Origin: Bacteroidales bacterium
Lineage (GTDB): Bacteria > Bacteroidota > Bacteroidia > Bacteroidales > UBA3824
Direction: 5' to 3'
Assembly (NCBI GenBank): GCA_024413595.1
Contig: JAKSUC010000005.1
Span: forward strand, 1 to 64,000
DNA: 64,000 bases
Shown here: piece by piece, positions 16,639-25,880 of the stretch
Numbering within the stretch: position 1 is the stretch's first letter
Layout of the letters: each line of letters starts with the position of its first letter
Position numbers and translations under genes: made by a program
The notes under the pieces: generated by a model
Database searches by the model: none
Told to the model about the DNA's origin: nothing
Seen by the model: only the letters and a program-made list of their open reading frames with translations

Positions 16639-17277
16639 ATGTTATATTTATGTTTATCAGCCCAAGGTGTAGAAAATGCTTTATTACAATTAGGTGATTA
16701 TAAATATGCAGAATGGCGTTCTGATTTGATAGGCTCTGATATACCACAACTTACAGAAGTATTAAAAAACAAGAATCATAATTTTATAGTAACATGTCGT
16801 CCTGGAGTATTTACTGAAGATTATGATATTAAGATGTTGTATACAGCAGCATTATCGGGAGCAGAATATGTTGATCTTGAAATAGAACGTGCAGAAAATA
16901 ATGCTCATTTTATTAAAGATGCTTGCATTAAAAGTAAAAAATGCAAACTGATAATTTCTTATCACAATTATGACGAAACACCAGATGTTGAAACTTTAAA
17001 CAATATAATTTTAAAATGTAGATTATATGGTGCTGATATAGTAAAAATTGCATGTAAAGCAAATAATAAGAATGATTGCTCAAGAATATTATCACTTTAT
17101 CAAGAAAATAAAGATATTGTAGCCTTTTGTATGGGAGAATTTGGAAAAATAACACGTGTAGCATCTTTATATTTGGGAGCAAAATTTACATACGTGGCTA
17201 GTTCTCAAGAAGGAAATACAGCACCTGGACAATTAACATTAAATCAGACTTCTCAAATTTTAGATATTTTAAAATAA
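16639..17277 (+). CDS. aroD: Type I 3-dehydroquinate dehydratase
   Basis: A 212-aa class I dehydroquinase, the third step of the shikimate pathway. Motifs are EWRSDL (25-30), CRPGVFTEDY, VDLEIE, the catalytic His109 in ISYHNYDET, the Schiff-base Lys136 in DIVKIACK, and the C-terminal SQEGNTAPGQLT. Begins 4 bp after the DAHP synthase gene and is followed by a strong bidirectional terminator. Confidence 0.93.
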   Translation: MLYLCLSAQGVENALLQLGDYKYAEWRSDLIGSDIPQLTEVLKNKNHNFIVTCRPGVFTEDYDIKMLYTAALSGAEYVDLEIERAENNAHFIKDACIKSKKCKLIISYHNYDETPDVETLNNIILKCRLYGADIVKIACKANNKNDCSRILSLYQENKDIVAFCMGEFGKITRVASLYLGAKFTYVASSQEGNTAPGQLTLNQTSQILDILK

Positions 17278-17290
17278 TAATTTGAAAAAT

Positions 17291-17325
17291 AAAAACGGAA
17301 GTGTGTTTTCACTTCCGTTTTTTAT
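17291..17325. terminator. Bidirectional terminator between aroD and the hsp20 gene
   Basis: Perfect 13-bp arms AAAAACGGAAGTG (17291-17303) and CACTTCCGTTTTT (17310-17322) with a 6-nt loop. The A-rich left flank and T-rich right flank allow use by both convergent genes. Confidence 0.9.
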
Positions 17326-17340
17326 TTAAATATTTATAAC

Positions 17341-17745
17341 TTATTTAATAACAATCTCGGTTTTTAAATCTTGTAGAGCAGCTTTGGGAATATTTACATT
17401 TAAAATTCCATTAGTATATTCAGCCGAAATAGCATTAGCATCAACACCTTGAGGAAGAGTAAACGATCTACGGAAATTGCCATAAGAAAATTCTCTTCTA
17501 TAAACATTAGTTTTGTTTTCAGAATCGTTTTGTAATTCTTTTTCAACCTTGATTGTTAGTTCGTTGTGAATAATACTAATTTTAAAATCATTTTTTTCGT
17601 ATCCTGGAGCAGCCATACTGATAACAAAATTGTTGTCTGTTTCGCTTATATTAACAGCAGGAATGCAAAACATTTTTTTTCTTAAAAAATTAGGATAGAA
17701 ATCATTATTAAAAATAACGTCGTTGTTAAATAAATTTTGTAACAT
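17341..17745 (-). CDS. Small heat-shock protein (Hsp20/alpha-crystallin)
   Basis: A 134-aa ATP-independent chaperone. The alpha-crystallin domain runs from about PAVNISETDNNFVISMAAPG through FRRSFTLPQGVDANAISAEY to the conserved NGILNVNIPK. The start at 17745 (MLQNLFNN) is chosen because a perfect GGAGG (17751-17755 on the minus strand) stands 5 nt before it. An earlier in-frame ATG at 17781 has none. Such a strong Shine-Dalgarno site is unusual in this window and suggests high expression. Confidence 0.93.
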   Translation of the reverse strand: MLQNLFNNDVIFNNDFYPNFLRKKMFCIPAVNISETDNNFVISMAAPGYEKNDFKISIIHNELTIKVEKELQNDSENKTNVYRREFSYGNFRRSFTLPQGVDANAISAEYTNGILNVNIPKAALQDLKTEIVIK

Positions 17746-17781
17746 ATTAGCCTCCTTATTAAAAATATTATTTGTTCTCAT

Positions 17782-18126
17782 TTTTTTATTTATTTTAAAA
17801 GTTAATAATTATTAGAACTTGCATTATCATTAGCGCATCAGATAAATACTGTTCTGAAACCATATTTTCAAACCGAATGCCAATACCAAAAAAAGGAAAA
17901 AATAACGACAAAATGTCATGTTGGTGTCAAAATATGCTGTCAAAATTACACTAAATATATTTAAGTATTAGATATTGATAAAATATAATAAAAAAATACA
18001 ATAATTTAGAATCGAAAATTGACAAAACACAAAAAAATAATCTAAAAAAACAAAAAAAGGCACAAAAATAGTTGAAATAAATAAAAAAAAATTGTATTTT
18101 TATGATTTATAAATATAATATCCTGA
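17782..18126. promoter_or_regulatory. Divergent regulatory region with repeated TGTCA
   Basis: Between the divergent hsp20 and sensor-phosphatase genes. TGTCA occurs at 17914-17918, 17925-17929 and 17938-17942, preceded by GACA, so that GACAAAATGTC (17907-17917) is palindromic. On the minus strand the cluster reads as three TGACA copies. This may be a stress-response control site for hsp20. On the plus side TATTTTTA (18095-18102) is a near-consensus -7 box for the gene at 18127. Nothing else seen. Confidence 0.4.
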
Positions 18127-21100
18127 ATGAAAATTATATCAAAAATATTAACTCTTTTGCTCATATTTCTAAATACAATAGAAATACAAGCACAATCGTC
18201 GATGAGAATTTATAGTTTAGACGAGTCTGATGGATTGTGCAGTAATATAATTAACGTAGTAGAAGAAGATGGTTATGGTTTTATTTGGGTTGGTACATCT
18301 TCAGGATTATCAAAATACGATGGACAAAAATTTTATAAATTTATCGACAAATCAGATTCTGTAAGTTTAAAAGGAAGTAATATATTAGATTTAAAATCCG
18401 ATAGAGACGGAAATATTTGGATTTCAACAGAAGTAGGAGTATCAGAATACGATATAAAATCAGAAATATTTACATATTATTATGTAGAAACAGGAGAAGG
18501 GTGTATTTCAAATTACCAAGCAGATAAATTAATCTATTTAAATAAAAGTGATGAATTATTGGCATTTTCGTCAAGTGGAGTATTATATAAATTTAATAAC
18601 GAAGACAAAGTATTTAATCGAGTTGCCAATAAATTTTTTAATAAATATTCAATTATAAATTGTTTTAGCGATATAGACGAAACATTATGGTGTGTATTAA
18701 ACGATTCAAGAACAATATATCAAATAAATCTATCAGGAGAAATATTAAATAAATATGAGTGTGAATCAGTAAATACAGCACCATTATTATCAACAACTTC
18801 GTTTTTAAATAATCAAGACGGTACATATTGGCTAGGTTCTTCAGTAGGAATTTTTGAAATAAATGTTCAAAACGAAACATTTTCAGAGATAACAAATTTG
18901 GGTAAAAATAAATTACCAACACAAATAAAATCATTTTATCAACGAGCCAATGGCGACATTTGGATAGGAACCAATGCAGAAGAACTTCATATCGTGAATC
19001 GTAATCTTAAAACAGTAGAAATAATAGAATCAAATAAAAATAATGTATCATCACGACAATTAAATAGTTTAACAATAAATTCTATTAAAGAAGATCATAA
19101 TGGATTGTTATGGTTATCAACATGGCGAGGACTTAGTTATGTAGATCTAAATCCATCGGTATCGTTTGGAGCTATAAATTATCCAGAAAATAGTGAAATT
19201 TTACCACAAAATTTAATATCATCATTGGCTATAGCACCAGATGGAACGTTGGTTTTAGGAACTGATGGAAGTGGAATAGTTTTTTGGGACGGAGTAAGTT
19301 CAAAACGTAAAGGAATTTATAGTAAAAATACAATTACAAACACCCAAATGACAAATTCTTCAATATTAACATTAGTGTATGATAAAGAAGGAAATATATG
19401 GAATGGAGGCTACCATCATCCATTAAATAAAATATCAAAAGATTTAACATCAGATGAATCGTTTAGTTATCAAAAAATAAAAAAAGGTGGTACAGCAACA
19501 GATTTTGTTGTAGATATTTTAATCGATAAAAAAGATAGATTATGGGTATTGACCAATGGATCAGGATTGTTTCAATTTGATCCAAAAACTCAAAAATATA
19601 CGCATATAGAAAAAGATTCTCGTGATATTTCACCATGTTGTGAAAGTGGAACATGTTTATGTGAAGGTTATAATGGCGAAATATTAGTAGGAACTTATCA
19701 AGGAATGTATGTTTATTTTCCTGACGAAAATATTATAGAAAACTATATGTATAGCAGAGATATAGAATATAGTATTTCTCATAATTGGATAAATGATATT
19801 TATAGAGATAGTCATCAAAAAATTTGGGTTGCTACACCAGCAGGATTAAATAAATTTGAAGTTTCAACAGGTAAATTTTCAAAATATGGAGAAGCAAATG
19901 GTTTTACCAATTTGGTATGTACTAATATAATTGCAGATAATACCAATGTTTTGTGGATAACAACCGACAATGGAATAGTAAAATATAATTCAGAATCAAA
20001 TGTTGTAGTAAGAACTTATGGAATAGATGATGGAGTATTGTCGACAAATTTTGAAAAAAATTCGTCGATGATGGATAAAAATGGAGTAATATACTTTGGA
20101 TCAAACGATGGGTTAGTATATTTTCATCCTAATAATATAAAAACTATAATTTCTAATCCAAAACCTATAATAACCAATTTATTAATAAGATTCCAAAATA
20201 TATATCCATATTCAGAAAAATCTCCATTAAAACAATCAATTTCTTGTACAGATAAAATAGATATATTGTATGAAGATGCTACATTTTCACTTCAATTTGC
20301 ATCTTTAGATTATATAAATGCCAAAAATAATAAATTTTTATATAAATTAGAAGGTTACGATAAACAATGGAATGACATAGGTTCAAGAAATGAAGTAGGA
20401 TTTACAAACCTTTCACCAGGAAAATATAAATTTAGATTAGTTTCAGAAAATACTGATAGAATTAGAAGTGAAGAAAGAATATTAGAAATAAATATATTAC
20501 CACCATGGTATAAAACAAAAACGTTTATAATAGTATTAATTCTTTTTTCAATATTATTCTTTTTAGGACTTCATAGATTAAGAGTAAAAAAGTTACGTCA
20601 AGAGAGTCAAGAATTAGAGAAAAAAGTTTTACAACGAACATCTGAATTATTAGATTTAAATTCAGTATTAGAATCACGTAATGAAGAGATGAAACAGCAA
20701 AGTGAAGAAATTCAAGCACAACGAGATGAATTGTTTGAAAAAAATAATCAATTATTACAAAGTAGACAAGCAATACAAAAATCATACGAAAATTTACAAG
20801 TGCTAAGTTCGTTAGGAAAACAAATTTCATCATCATTTGATGTTGATGCAATGGCAAACAAAATCTATAAAAATAAAGTAGTAGAATTAGATAATTGTGG
20901 TTTTGGTATATGCAAAAGAAGTAAAAAATTTGAGATGGTTGAATATTCACCGTATTATGAAAAAACAAGTATCACAAAAATACCAGAAGAAGAAATTAAA
21001 GATATCCAAGATATATTAACAGTACAGTGTATAAAAAAAAGACAGGAAATAATAGTAGATGATTCATCAGGACAGCCAATTCCTCCCGAATTACAGGCAA

Positions 21101-22119
21101 AAGGAATAAAAACATGTGTTAGATTACCATTGTTTAATGGTAATTATGTTTGTGGAGTGATGATTATCAATAGTTTTGATAGTAATGCTTTTACCAAAAA
21201 TGATATAGCAAGTTTAAAAGTAATAGCTTCATACTCCGAGGCAGTTATTGAAAAATCTGATGCATATTCAATATTGAAATCAAAAAATATAGCAATAAAT
21301 GGAAGTATCAATTATGCACAAACAATACAACACGCATTATTAGCACAAAAAGAAGATTTTGAACAATATTTTGATACATTAGTGATATATAAACCGAAAG
21401 ATATTGTATCTGGCGACTTTTTGTGGCAATATGTTGTTGAAGATAAAAAAATGTTGTTTGCATCAGTAATTGATTGTACAGGACATGGCGTACCTGGAGC
21501 ATTTATGAGTTTAATAGCAAATACCGTTTTGAATGAGATTGTAGGAACATCACAGATCTATAATCCCTCAGAAATATTATCAGAATTATCATCGCGAATA
21601 TCAAGATTATTAAAACAAGATACTAGTGATAATAAAGATGGAATGGATATGTCTTTGTGTCGTTTTGATGTTGATCAAAATGGTTTTATAAATAAGTTGA
21701 TATTCTCAGGAGCTAAAAATTCGGTATTTTATAAATCGATAAATATGCCCAAATATCAGATGCTGGTAGCCGATAGAATATCAATAGCAGGAGGTGTAAG
21801 AAGAGCAGGATTAAAATATACATTGCAATTTACCCAAACAGAAATAAATATAAATCCTGGAGACATTATTTATCTTTTTTCAGATGGTGTTATAGATCAA
21901 AATAATTTTGACCGAAAACGATTTGGTCGTCAGCGTTTCGAACTATTGCTTAATGAAATTTCGTCTTATTCTTTAGATAATCAAAAGACAGAAATAGAAC
22001 GAAGTATATCAGAATTTTCACAAGAAGGTGAACAAAGAGATGATATTTCAATATTGGCATTAAAAATTAGGAATAAAGCTATAGATTTTACTAATAATTA
22101 TAGTCACGAAAACGAATAA
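18127..22119 (+). CDS. Propeller-Y_Y_Y-GAF-SpoIIE sensor phosphatase
   Basis: A 1330-aa membrane sensor. A signal peptide (1-22, cleaved after IEIQAQ) is followed by two-component-type propeller repeats to about 690 (WVGTSSGLSKYDGQKF, IWISTEVGVSEYD and others). A Y_Y_Y domain (about 700-795) ends in FTNLSPGKYKFRL. One membrane helix spans about 798-816. A coiled coil (820-895), a GAF domain (about 895-1050) and a PP2C-type SpoIIE phosphatase follow, with DIVSGDFLW near 1089, DCTGHGVPGAFMS, DGMDMSLC and LFSDGVIDQ. The layout resembles hybrid two-component sensors with the kinase replaced by a Ser/Thr phosphatase. A periplasmic signal would thus control dephosphorylation of a cytoplasmic partner, perhaps an anti-sigma antagonist. 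No such partner is adjacent. A similar protein is at 39200-42418. Confidence 0.9.
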   Translation: MKIISKILTLLLIFLNTIEIQAQSSMRIYSLDESDGLCSNIINVVEEDGYGFIWVGTSSGLSKYDGQKFYKFIDKSDSVSLKGSNILDLKSDRDGNIWISTEVGVSEYDIKSEIFTYYYVETGEGCISNYQADKLIYLNKSDELLAFSSSGVLYKFNNEDKVFNRVANKFFNKYSIINCFSDIDETLWCVLNDSRTIYQINLSGEILNKYECESVNTAPLLSTTSFLNNQDGTYWLGSSVGIFEINVQNETFSEITNLGKNKLPTQIKSFYQRANGDIWIGTNAEELHIVNRNLKTVEIIESNKNNVSSRQLNSLTINSIKEDHNGLLWLSTWRGLSYVDLNPSVSFGAINYPENSEILPQNLISSLAIAPDGTLVLGTDGSGIVFWDGVSSKRKGIYSKNTITNTQMTNSSILTLVYDKEGNIWNGGYHHPLNKISKDLTSDESFSYQKIKKGGTATDFVVDILIDKKDRLWVLTNGSGLFQFDPKTQKYTHIEKDSRDISPCCESGTCLCEGYNGEILVGTYQGMYVYFPDENIIENYMYSRDIEYSISHNWINDIYRDSHQKIWVATPAGLNKFEVSTGKFSKYGEANGFTNLVCTNIIADNTNVLWITTDNGIVKYNSESNVVVRTYGIDDGVLSTNFEKNSSMMDKNGVIYFGSNDGLVYFHPNNIKTIISNPKPIITNLLIRFQNIYPYSEKSPLKQSISCTDKIDILYEDATFSLQFASLDYINAKNNKFLYKLEGYDKQWNDIGSRNEVGFTNLSPGKYKFRLVSENTDRIRSEERILEINILPPWYKTKTFIIVLILFSILFFLGLHRLRVKKLRQESQELEKKVLQRTSELLDLNSVLESRNEEMKQQSEEIQAQRDELFEKNNQLLQSRQAIQKSYENLQVLSSLGKQISSSFDVDAMANKIYKNKVVELDNCGFGICKRSKKFEMVEYSPYYEKTSITKIPEEEIKDIQDILTVQCIKKRQEIIVDDSSGQPIPPELQAKGIKTCVRLPLFNGNYVCGVMIINSFDSNAFTKNDIASLKVIASYSEAVIEKSDAYSILKSKNIAINGSINYAQTIQHALLAQKEDFEQYFDTLVIYKPKDIVSGDFLWQYVVEDKKMLFASVIDCTGHGVPGAFMSLIANTVLNEIVGTSQIYNPSEILSELSSRISRLLKQDTSDNKDGMDMSLCRFDVDQNGFINKLIFSGAKNSVFYKSINMPKYQMLVADRISIAGGVRRAGLKYTLQFTQTEININPGDIIYLFSDGVIDQNNFDRKRFGRQRFELLLNEISSYSLDNQKTEIERSISEFSQEGEQRDDISILALKIRNKAIDFTNNYSHENE

Positions 22120-22249
22120 ATTTTGTTTAAATATTAAATAATTATTGAAAAATATAAGCTTATAAATCATTATAACCACTTTTTTTATGAATTTTATATT
22201 TTTTTCGAAAAAAATTATTAAAATATAAGCAATATTCAAAAAATAGTAT

Positions 22250-22257
22250 TATCTTTG
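22250..22257 (+). promoter_or_regulatory. -7 promoter box of the HTH gene
   Basis: TATCTTTG matches TAnnTTTG. It lies 36 bp upstream of the ATG at 22294 and overlaps the earlier possible start at 22255, which it therefore rules out. Confidence 0.6.
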
Positions 22258-22293
22258 TTCAGAAAAAATATAATTCATTTAATAAGTAAAATC

Positions 22294-22500
22294 ATGGATA
22301 ATACAATTAGAGTAGAAAGAGCCAAAAAAAGAATTACACAAGGTGATTTGGCTGAAAAAATTGGAGTTTCAAGACAAACAATTCATGCAATTGAAACAAA
22401 TAAATTTACTCCATCAACATTGTTAGCGTTAAAAATAGCACGCTATTTTTCAGTAACAGTTGAAGATATTTTTATTTTAGAAGATTCTGATTTGGCATAA
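22294..22500 (+). CDS. Small XRE-type helix-turn-helix regulator
   Basis: A 68-aa DNA-binding protein made only of a Cro/C1-type HTH: RVERAKKRITQGDLAEKIGV, SRQTIHAIETNKFTPSTLLA, then FSVTVEDIF. It belongs to the short YozG-like regulators often found next to membrane protein genes, but no such gene is adjacent. It stands between the sensor phosphatase and the rodA operon, with its own promoter and a terminator behind it. Target unknown. Confidence 0.9.
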   Translation: MDNTIRVERAKKRITQGDLAEKIGVSRQTIHAIETNKFTPSTLLALKIARYFSVTVEDIFILEDSDLA

Positions 22501-22520
22501 GTTTAGAATTTTATTGAATT

Positions 22521-22554
22521 AAAAAGGGTAAGATAGACTTACTCTTTTTTTTTT
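22521..22554. terminator. Terminator shared by the HTH gene and the rodA operon
   Basis: Arms of 12 bp at 22521-22532 and 22538-22549 (one G-U pair) with a 5-nt loop. A T-run follows on the plus strand and an A-run precedes, so it can end both convergent transcripts. Confidence 0.8.
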
Positions 22555-23998
22555 ATAATTGTTCGTCTCTAGAAGCGTCTAATCTTATAAAAATAAATAG
22601 TAGTGTTGTAAACGACCATAACGAACTTCCTCCATAGCTAAAAAAAGGCAGAGGAATGCCAATAACAGGAACCATTCCAATAGTCATACCTACATTTATG
22701 GCAAGGTGTAAAAATAGAATTGATGCAACGCAATATCCATAAATTCGAGAAAAAGCCGAACGTTGTTGTTCTGCTAGATACATAATTCTGATTATTAAAC
22801 CCAAGAATAATAAAATAATAGTTGTACAACCAACAAATCCCCATTCTTCTCCAACAGTGCAAAATATAAAGTCTGTAGCTTGTTCTGGCACAAAATTAAA
22901 TTTAGTTTGAGTTCCATCTAAAAATCCTTTTCCTGTTAATCCGCCAGAACCAATGGCAATTTTACTTTGATTAACGTTATATTCTGTTCCTTGAGGATCG
23001 TTTTCTACTCCTAAAAACACATTAATTAATGTTTGTTGATGTGCTGTCATTACATTATGGAAAATGAAATCAACAGAAAAAACTAATAGAAGTGATCCTA
23101 TTAATATTATTAATGAGTATTTTAATGGATTATGTCTTTTAACGAATGAATATCCTAATAAAACAAAAGAAACTAACATAATAGACGCTAACATAATATA
23201 ATGAAGCTGATATTTATCTTGAAGTCCCCAATGATTTATTATAAAAAATATAGCAAATGTAAATAAATATAGACCTAGTCCAATAAGAGAACTTACAATT
23301 TTTTGTTTATAAAGAGTATACCCAATAAAAGTTAATATAAATAATCCTCCAATAACAAAATTTAGTGAAAATATTAAAGTAGAAACAAAAATTAATACCG
23401 CTAAAACAATTAACCAAAGCCAAAATCCAGGGAGACCTTCACGATAAAAAACAAAAATTAAACTTGTATATACTAAAACCGACCCCATATCAGGTTGACA
23501 CAGAATAAGTCCTGCAGGAATAGCAAGAATTAAAATAGCTTTAAATAAATTGTTGACACATTGAGAATTAAACGATGATATGTCAAAATCAAAATTACTC
23601 ATAAATTTAGATAGAGCCAAAGCTGTAGCAAATTTTGCAAATTCTGCGGGTTGAAATTTAAAATTGCTTGTTATTTCAAACCATGATCTAGCACCGTTTG
23701 TTTTTGTTCCTAAAAACAATACTAGGAATAATGCAAGTATGGCTATTCCATAAACAATATAAGCAAATATTGAATATACTCTAGCTTGAATAACCATCAC
23801 TAAGGTTATAATAATAAACGAAATACCAATCCAAATTAGTTGTTTTCCATAACGTTGCGACATTGACAAAATACTACTATGGCTTTCGTCATAAACTGCT
23901 GAATAAATATTTAGCCAACCTAAAAAGACTAAAAGTAAATATAAAAAAACTGTTAGCCAATCTATTGATAAAAATATGTTTCCTCCTCTATGTTTCAT
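22553..23998 (-). CDS. rodA: RodA, peptidoglycan glycosyltransferase of the elongasome
   Basis: A 481-aa SEDS-family integral membrane protein. It begins in SIDWLTVFLYLLLVFLGWLN. It has the conserved FKFQPAEFAKFATAL segment, a large insert between central helices, and the signature GLTGKGFLDGTQTKFNFVPE, TDFIFCTVGEEWGF and PLPFFSYGGSS. RodA polymerises glycan strands with PBP2 during lateral growth. At 481 aa it is longer than the roughly 370 aa of E. coli RodA; extra membrane segments lie in the middle, as in other Bacteroidetes. The gene starts 10 bp after mrdA. Confidence 0.95.
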   Translation of the reverse strand: MKHRGGNIFLSIDWLTVFLYLLLVFLGWLNIYSAVYDESHSSILSMSQRYGKQLIWIGISFIIITLVMVIQARVYSIFAYIVYGIAILALFLVLFLGTKTNGARSWFEITSNFKFQPAEFAKFATALALSKFMSNFDFDISSFNSQCVNNLFKAILILAIPAGLILCQPDMGSVLVYTSLIFVFYREGLPGFWLWLIVLAVLIFVSTLIFSLNFVIGGLFILTFIGYTLYKQKIVSSLIGLGLYLFTFAIFFIINHWGLQDKYQLHYIMLASIMLVSFVLLGYSFVKRHNPLKYSLIILIGSLLLVFSVDFIFHNVMTAHQQTLINVFLGVENDPQGTEYNVNQSKIAIGSGGLTGKGFLDGTQTKFNFVPEQATDFIFCTVGEEWGFVGCTTIILLFLGLIIRIMYLAEQQRSAFSRIYGYCVASILFLHLAINVGMTIGMVPVIGIPLPFFSYGGSSLWSFTTLLFIFIRLDASRDEQL

Positions 23999-24008
23999 TT
24001 TTAAGTGA

Positions 24009-25880
24009 TTAATTTTGAGGTGTTAAAAGATTTGCATTAAACATTCTTGCTTCAACATCTTTTCGTGATATTGTGTCGTTAAGATATTTTTCAATCATTA
24101 ACCCTGCTATAGGAGCTGCGTATTGAGATCCAAATCCTCCATTTTCTACATAAACTGCAATTGCTATTTTAGGATTATCCATTGGTGCAAATGCTTCAAA
24201 AATTGAGTGATCTTTTCCATGTGGATTTTGTGCTGTTCCAGTTTTTCCACAAACAATTACTCCTGGTACTTGAGCTGCGCGTCCTGTTCCTAATTCACAA
24301 ACTTCGCGCATTCCTTGAATTACAGGAGCAAAATATTTTTGTTCAATACCTGTTTCTTGATGTTCAATAAATCTTGAGTCAATTTGTTGCTGTCCTTCTA
24401 TTTTTTTTACAATATGCGGTATTACATAATATCCTCGATTTGCGATTGTTGCGCAAGCGTTACAAATTTGAAGTGGGGTAAAACTTAATTCACCTTGACC
24501 TATTGATAGTGAAATAATTGTGAAAGCACTCCAACGACCTTCTCCATAAAATTTATTGTAATAATCTTTAGAGTATATAATACCTTGTTTTTCTTGTGGT
24601 AAATCACTGTTAAGTTTTATACCTAATCCAAAAGCTTGAACTCTTCTTCTCCAATTTGAATATGCACTATCGGCACGATGATATTTTTTATCGCTAATTA
24701 GTTTTGAAAATTCGTAACAAAAATAAGCATTACAAGAATGCTGAATTGCAGTAGTTAAATCTAAACTTCCTGCATGGTGACATTTAACAACATGACTACC
24801 AATACTAAATCCTCCATTACATGGAAATGCTGTATTTGCTGATATTATTCCTTCTTGTAATCCTATTAAAGCATTTATTGGTTTAAATGTAGACCCTGGG
24901 GGATAATATGCCATAATTGCACGATTATACATTGGTTTATATTTGTCGGCAAGTAAAGCTGGATAATTTATTGATATATCACTGCCAACTAATAAATTAG
25001 GATCATAACCAGGCGAACTGATTAATGCAAGAATTTCTCCTGTTGAAGGTTCTATTGCAACAATACTACCAATTTTATTTTGCATTAGTTTTTCGCCATA
25101 CATTTGAAGATCTATATCGAGTGTGGACATTATATTTTTTCCTACAATTGCAGCTGTGTCAAAACTTCCATTCATATAACTTCCTTGAATTCTGTTTTTT
25201 ACGTCAACAACATAAATTTTTTGTCCTTTTTTACCTCTTAAAACTTCTTCGTAAGATTGTTCTATGCCAGCAATTCCAACGTAATCTCCAGGTTTATAAT
25301 AAGAATTTTTTTCGATTAAATCTTTACCTGCTTCTCTAACATATCCAAGTACATGAGCTGCTGCATTGTATTCATATCTACGAGCTGAACGTTCTTGAAC
25401 ACTAAATCCAACAAATTTGTACATTTTTTCTTGAAGATATGAATATCTTTGTTTTGTTATTTGTTTATGAATAACACTTTCTTTATAAGGAGCATAACTA
25501 ATAGCTTTTTTAAATTCAGCACGAAAAGTTTCTAATGAAATACCAAGTATATTGCATAAATCAGTAGTGTCAAATGGCGGAACTTTGTTTGGAATAGCAA
25601 CTAAATCGTATGATGATTCATTATATACTAATAATTTTTCGTTTCTGTCAAAAACTAATCCTCTTGCTGGATAATCAATGACATGACGAAATACATTATT
25701 ATCAGCAGACATTTTATATTTTGTATCAATTACTTGAATATAAAATAGTTTGCAAATGTATATCAATCCAATTACAATAAAAATTGCACTAATATTATAT
25801 ATTTTATGTGAATTATATTGTTTCAATTTTATAAATTTGTTTATAAAAATATTTGTTTTGACATATAAAAGTGGTCCCAA
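24009..25880 (-). CDS. mrdA: Penicillin-binding protein 2 (elongasome transpeptidase)
   Basis: A 623-aa class B PBP. One membrane anchor (about 28-48) is followed by the dimerisation domain with DYPARGLVFDRN and the transpeptidase domain. The latter has the active-site Ser in GSTFKP (about residue 330), an SCN motif in HSCNAYFCYEF, and GKTGTAQNPHGKDHS (about 545). Paired with RodA it cross-links new wall during elongation. The N-terminus before the anchor has an ordinary cytoplasmic tail. Its ATG lies 40 bp inside the end of aroA; no other Met precedes the anchor, though a non-ATG start nearer the anchor cannot be excluded. Confidence 0.94.
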   Translation of the reverse strand: MGPLLYVKTNIFINKFIKLKQYNSHKIYNISAIFIVIGLIYICKLFYIQVIDTKYKMSADNNVFRHVIDYPARGLVFDRNEKLLVYNESSYDLVAIPNKVPPFDTTDLCNILGISLETFRAEFKKAISYAPYKESVIHKQITKQRYSYLQEKMYKFVGFSVQERSARRYEYNAAAHVLGYVREAGKDLIEKNSYYKPGDYVGIAGIEQSYEEVLRGKKGQKIYVVDVKNRIQGSYMNGSFDTAAIVGKNIMSTLDIDLQMYGEKLMQNKIGSIVAIEPSTGEILALISSPGYDPNLLVGSDISINYPALLADKYKPMYNRAIMAYYPPGSTFKPINALIGLQEGIISANTAFPCNGGFSIGSHVVKCHHAGSLDLTTAIQHSCNAYFCYEFSKLISDKKYHRADSAYSNWRRRVQAFGLGIKLNSDLPQEKQGIIYSKDYYNKFYGEGRWSAFTIISLSIGQGELSFTPLQICNACATIANRGYYVIPHIVKKIEGQQQIDSRFIEHQETGIEQKYFAPVIQGMREVCELGTGRAAQVPGVIVCGKTGTAQNPHGKDHSIFEAFAPMDNPKIAIAVYVENGGFGSQYAAPIAGLMIEKYLNDTISRKDVEARMFNANLLTPQN

